Part shown: positions 61,287 to 64,000 of the stretch, piece by piece
How positions within the stretch are numbered: position 1 is the stretch's first letter
Layout: each line of letters opens with the position of its first letter
NCBI RefSeq assembly: GCF_040436345.1
Contig: NC_133223.1
Coordinates: 10,431,113-10,495,112 of the forward strand
Reading direction: 5' to 3'
Length of the DNA stretch: 64,000 nucleotides
Source of the DNA: Pagrus major
Lineage: Eukaryota > Chordata > Actinopteri > Spariformes > Sparidae
The notes under the pieces: generated by a model
Databases searched by the model: none
Told to the model about the DNA's origin: nothing
Seen by the model: only the letters and a program-made list of their open reading frames with translations
Program-made: the position numbers and the translations under genes

Positions 61287-63688
61287 ATGGGGAACACGGT
61301 GTCATGCTGCGTCTCGCCCGAGTCGAGCCCCAAACTACCCTCGAGACAACCGGTGGAGCGGCTCGAGGAGTTCCAGACCAGCACCGAAGTGAGCGATGAT
61401 AACACCGTGCCCTACCTGCAGCATATCAGCGACAGAGAGGTCCCTGACGGTAGGTGTCCATTTGATACTCAAACACATGTAATGAGAAGACAGTTTGAAC
61501 CTAATTTTCCTTTCCTGTGTTGGAGCCCATGGACGTCACACCCATATTGTTTGTGGGGGAGTTTCCTCCTAATCCAGGCCCTACCAGAGTGAAGAAGTCC
61601 CTTATAGGACTCCAAAGCACATAATCTAATGACAGAATCAGCAGATATCCACACAGTATGTCCACACCAACTCAGTTACTTGTATCGGTATAAGGATCCC
61701 CTCCATTAATATTGACAATATACAACAACCTGATGATACACTCTTTCACACAGCAGGTGAATGCACACACAGACAGGCTCTTTAGCTGTTGCCAAGTTGC
61801 CAGACGTGTTTATTGCCATCCTGCTGCCGGCATTGCACTGATGATGAGAACAGTCTTAGACAGCACTATTTAGATGGGCACTGCATCATAGTGATTACAC
61901 TGGCATCACATTACAAATCCAGACATTTATAAAGAAAACAAGCCCCTCATCTTCTCTGAGCCACATTAACCTCTCAGAAATCAGCAATAAAAACAAGCTC
62001 TTTGTCATTTTAATGCCCTGCCTTTCCCAACCTCAGCTTTATTTCAATGGCCAATTATTGATCTGGGCGGGGGACAAATTAAGTATAAACAGAGTACTCA
62101 GAGTGTACTCGGTGACCAAGCCCAGTTTTGTAGTACTATCAGTCGTAGGGCCACCACTCCTCCTTGACTCCCTGACATGCGTAGTGTTCATTCCATTCAT
62201 GTTGTTGTAGACAGAAGTGCGTGCTTCCAGTCTGGCGAGAACTGCTGTTGGCAGGGCAAGGGTCAGAAGCTGCCCAACAGTCCTTCGTACATTCCTTGGG
62301 TCTCCTCTTACTGTCCTCACTTCACAGATGGCTGCCATCACCTAATCCTCTGTCCTTTATGTAATGTACTGTCTGCACAGATTTGGAGAACGAACACAGT
62401 TCACTAAGTCGTGTTTAAACTGGTAGTGTCTTCATGTTTGCGTTGCTTGAATTTGCCCTTCTATCTCTATTTGAAAGTACACAAGTGATTGGTCTAATAC
62501 AGTAGCTACCAATACATTTACAATGTAGAGTAATTGTACTGTACAAACAAGGTTGATTATCGTAGATAGTTTTGTTTTGTTTAACCCTCTAGCCAAAATA
62601 ATAGATGTTTTTACACACAGTAGCAAGCGTTGTATGATAGTGACATAATACTTCTCTTATATTTACATTTTGGATAACAGACTCGTCAATCTATTCTTGC
62701 TTTAAAAACAGTTGTCTGCTGGTTGATGGGAATATTGATATGCAAATCATACCCATCTCTGCTAGACCGTAAGTGTGTGCTTATTATGCTCACACAGTGA
62801 ATGGTAAAATGTTCAGTAAAATCTGAAAGTAACAGGAAAAAACCGTGGGTACTTGAGAAACAGTCATTATGATTGTTAAAACCTGACTTTCAAGTGAACA
62901 GTGTAGGAATTATAGCCTTTTTTATGCAGAGTCAGTTCACAACTTAATGTATTTAAGGTCTTGTTTGGTGATTTATGTCAAGTCTGTTTGACTGGTTTAC
63001 AGTAGTTATTTATAATGGATAATGATAATCAACAGAATTATACTGTGTGCCATAATACACAATATAGTGTGTGAGCTTGATCACTGTGTCAGCTAATGGT
63101 TTCCTGTTTTCTCCTTTGGCTTCTCCACTACTCAGCAGTGAGAGCTGAGCAGCACACAAATTGCCCTTTGTTGACAGATTGTCTCTATAAAACACTTCCG
63201 TGCGCTTTTTGTTTCCTCAGAACTGGCCCTGGAGTCCAACCCATCGGACCACGCCCGAGCAAGCACCATCTTCCTGTGCAAGTCCCAGACAGACGGTGAG
63301 CAATTGTAACATGACACACACACACACACAGCAGTGATTCACATTAACTGTCTTCCTCAACAATGCATGGTGTCTAGTTGTCTAACCTTGGCTGTTTTGA
63401 TTAAAATGGTCATTACTTGCTGGAGCCACAGGCATCTCAAACAATCAAATCCATAAGTTATTCAAACGGGTCTTTTTTTCTATTCTCAGGCTGTTGTAGA
63501 TATCTTTAATTAACTGTAAACTATCTCCAAAACAATTCTGGTGTAATACTACTTGTGATTCTGGCTGTTACCTTGTTTCAGTATAACTAAACACTGATTC
63601 CTGCTTCAACCGGGCTTTTGTTGAACATCTGTCTTCCTTTACAGTACGAGACAAGAGGAAAAGCAACCACATAAATCATATCAGCCAT
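61287..63688 (+). CDS. ccnyl1: CCNYL1, cyclin Y-like 1 (partial: first three coding exons)
   Basis: Membrane-anchored cyclin that activates CDK14/CDK16-type kinases; in vertebrates it acts in Wnt co-receptor (LRP6) phosphorylation and sperm development. Exons: 61287-61449, 63221-63295 and 63645-63688, all with GT-AG borders, giving 94 codons in phase and continuing past the window. The N-terminus MGNTVSCC carries the glycine for myristoylation and cysteines for palmitoylation seen in cyclin Y proteins. The conserved LQHISDRE is at 44-51, followed by LALESNPSDHARASTIFLC and then KSQTDVRDKRKSNHINHIS at 75-93. LALESNPSDH fits CCNYL1 better than CCNY (LNMEFNPSDH), and the CREB1 neighbour agrees. 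Residue 74 is Cys where human CCNY and CCNYL1 have Ser. The cyclin box is not in the window. Confidence 0.93.
61450..63220 (+). other. CCNYL1 intron 1
   Basis: A 1.77-kb intron from donor GTAGGT to acceptor TTTCCTCAG. No clear transposon ends or additional exons are recognised; the short frames have no domains. Confidence 0.75.
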
Positions 63689-64000
63689 GTAAGTGTCATA
63701 AATTTGATAATAATTGAATGTATATGCTAAGTTATGTTGTTTTTACTACAAGTCAGAAAGTGGACTTTTAATGGCAGATATAATAACAAATGTTTGGAAC
63801 AGGAAAAAGCTAATAGCTCATTAACTCTCACCCCTCAAACAACAACAATCTATACCTTGTTCATAACTGGATATGTCAAAGTAACAAAATCCAGTAATAA
63901 TATCTGGAGTACTAAACATCAAATTAATTAAAAAATCTGGAACTGAACCTCAGACTATCTGTAAAAAATCTTTGTGAGCGATCTTAATTTTTTTGAGCTA
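63689..64000 (+). other. CCNYL1 intron 3, start only
   Basis: Begins with donor GTAAGTGT directly after the CAT codon at 63686-63688 and runs to the window edge. A/T-rich, no repeat recognised. Confidence 0.75.

Overview
The window looks like nuclear DNA from a ray-finned fish, probably a percomorph teleost. It contains split vertebrate genes with GT-AG introns, a CREB1 gene followed on the same strand by the start of a CCNYL1 (cyclin Y-like) gene, and many degraded interspersed repeats of the kinds common in teleosts. The species cannot be named from the sequence alone. All repeat-family calls are from memory of sequence style and were not searched.

Bases 1-33230 are one uninterrupted, head-to-tail satellite array of a 172-bp, A/T-rich monomer (about 193 copies). 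It has higher-order structure. Domain A (about 1-14.8 kb) is built of blocks of 21, 18, 15, 15 and 11 monomers. Domain B (about 14.8-25.0 kb) carries a 60-bp-deleted, 112-bp monomer type that recurs with an 800-bp period. Domain C (about 25.0-33.2 kb) carries 173-bp and 160-bp variants and a recent 1,020-bp tandem duplication. A subset of domain A monomers carries a 17-bp motif matching 8 of 9 core positions of the mammalian CENP-B box, directly abutting a 12-bp inverted repeat. I see no gene in the array; the open frames there are by-products of the repeat.

Bases 33231-45370 are intergenic. They hold a full-length hAT-like MITE, a 1.2-kb cluster of microsatellites and polypurine sequence, a broken LINE reverse-transcriptase copy split by a second MITE, and several other dispersed repeats. 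I see no convincing gene here.

Bases about 45370-52942 are CREB1: a CpG-rich promoter with a CCAAT box, several TGACG half-sites and a noncoding first exon, a 4.2-kb first intron filled with nested repeats, then seven coding exons giving a complete 329-residue protein with the kinase-inducible domain and the bZIP domain. Only the isoform without the alpha peptide can be made from the coding exons seen. Downstream, 52943-58.6 kb is probably a mix of 3' UTR and inserted SINE/MITE sequence.

Bases about 60300-64000 hold the CCNYL1 promoter (three CCAAT boxes plus a GC box) and its first three coding exons; the cyclin box lies beyond the window. The two genes are neighbours by conserved synteny. 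They do not form an operon or a shared pathway: CREB1 is a nuclear cAMP/Ca2+-responsive transcription factor, and CCNYL1 is a membrane-anchored cyclin.
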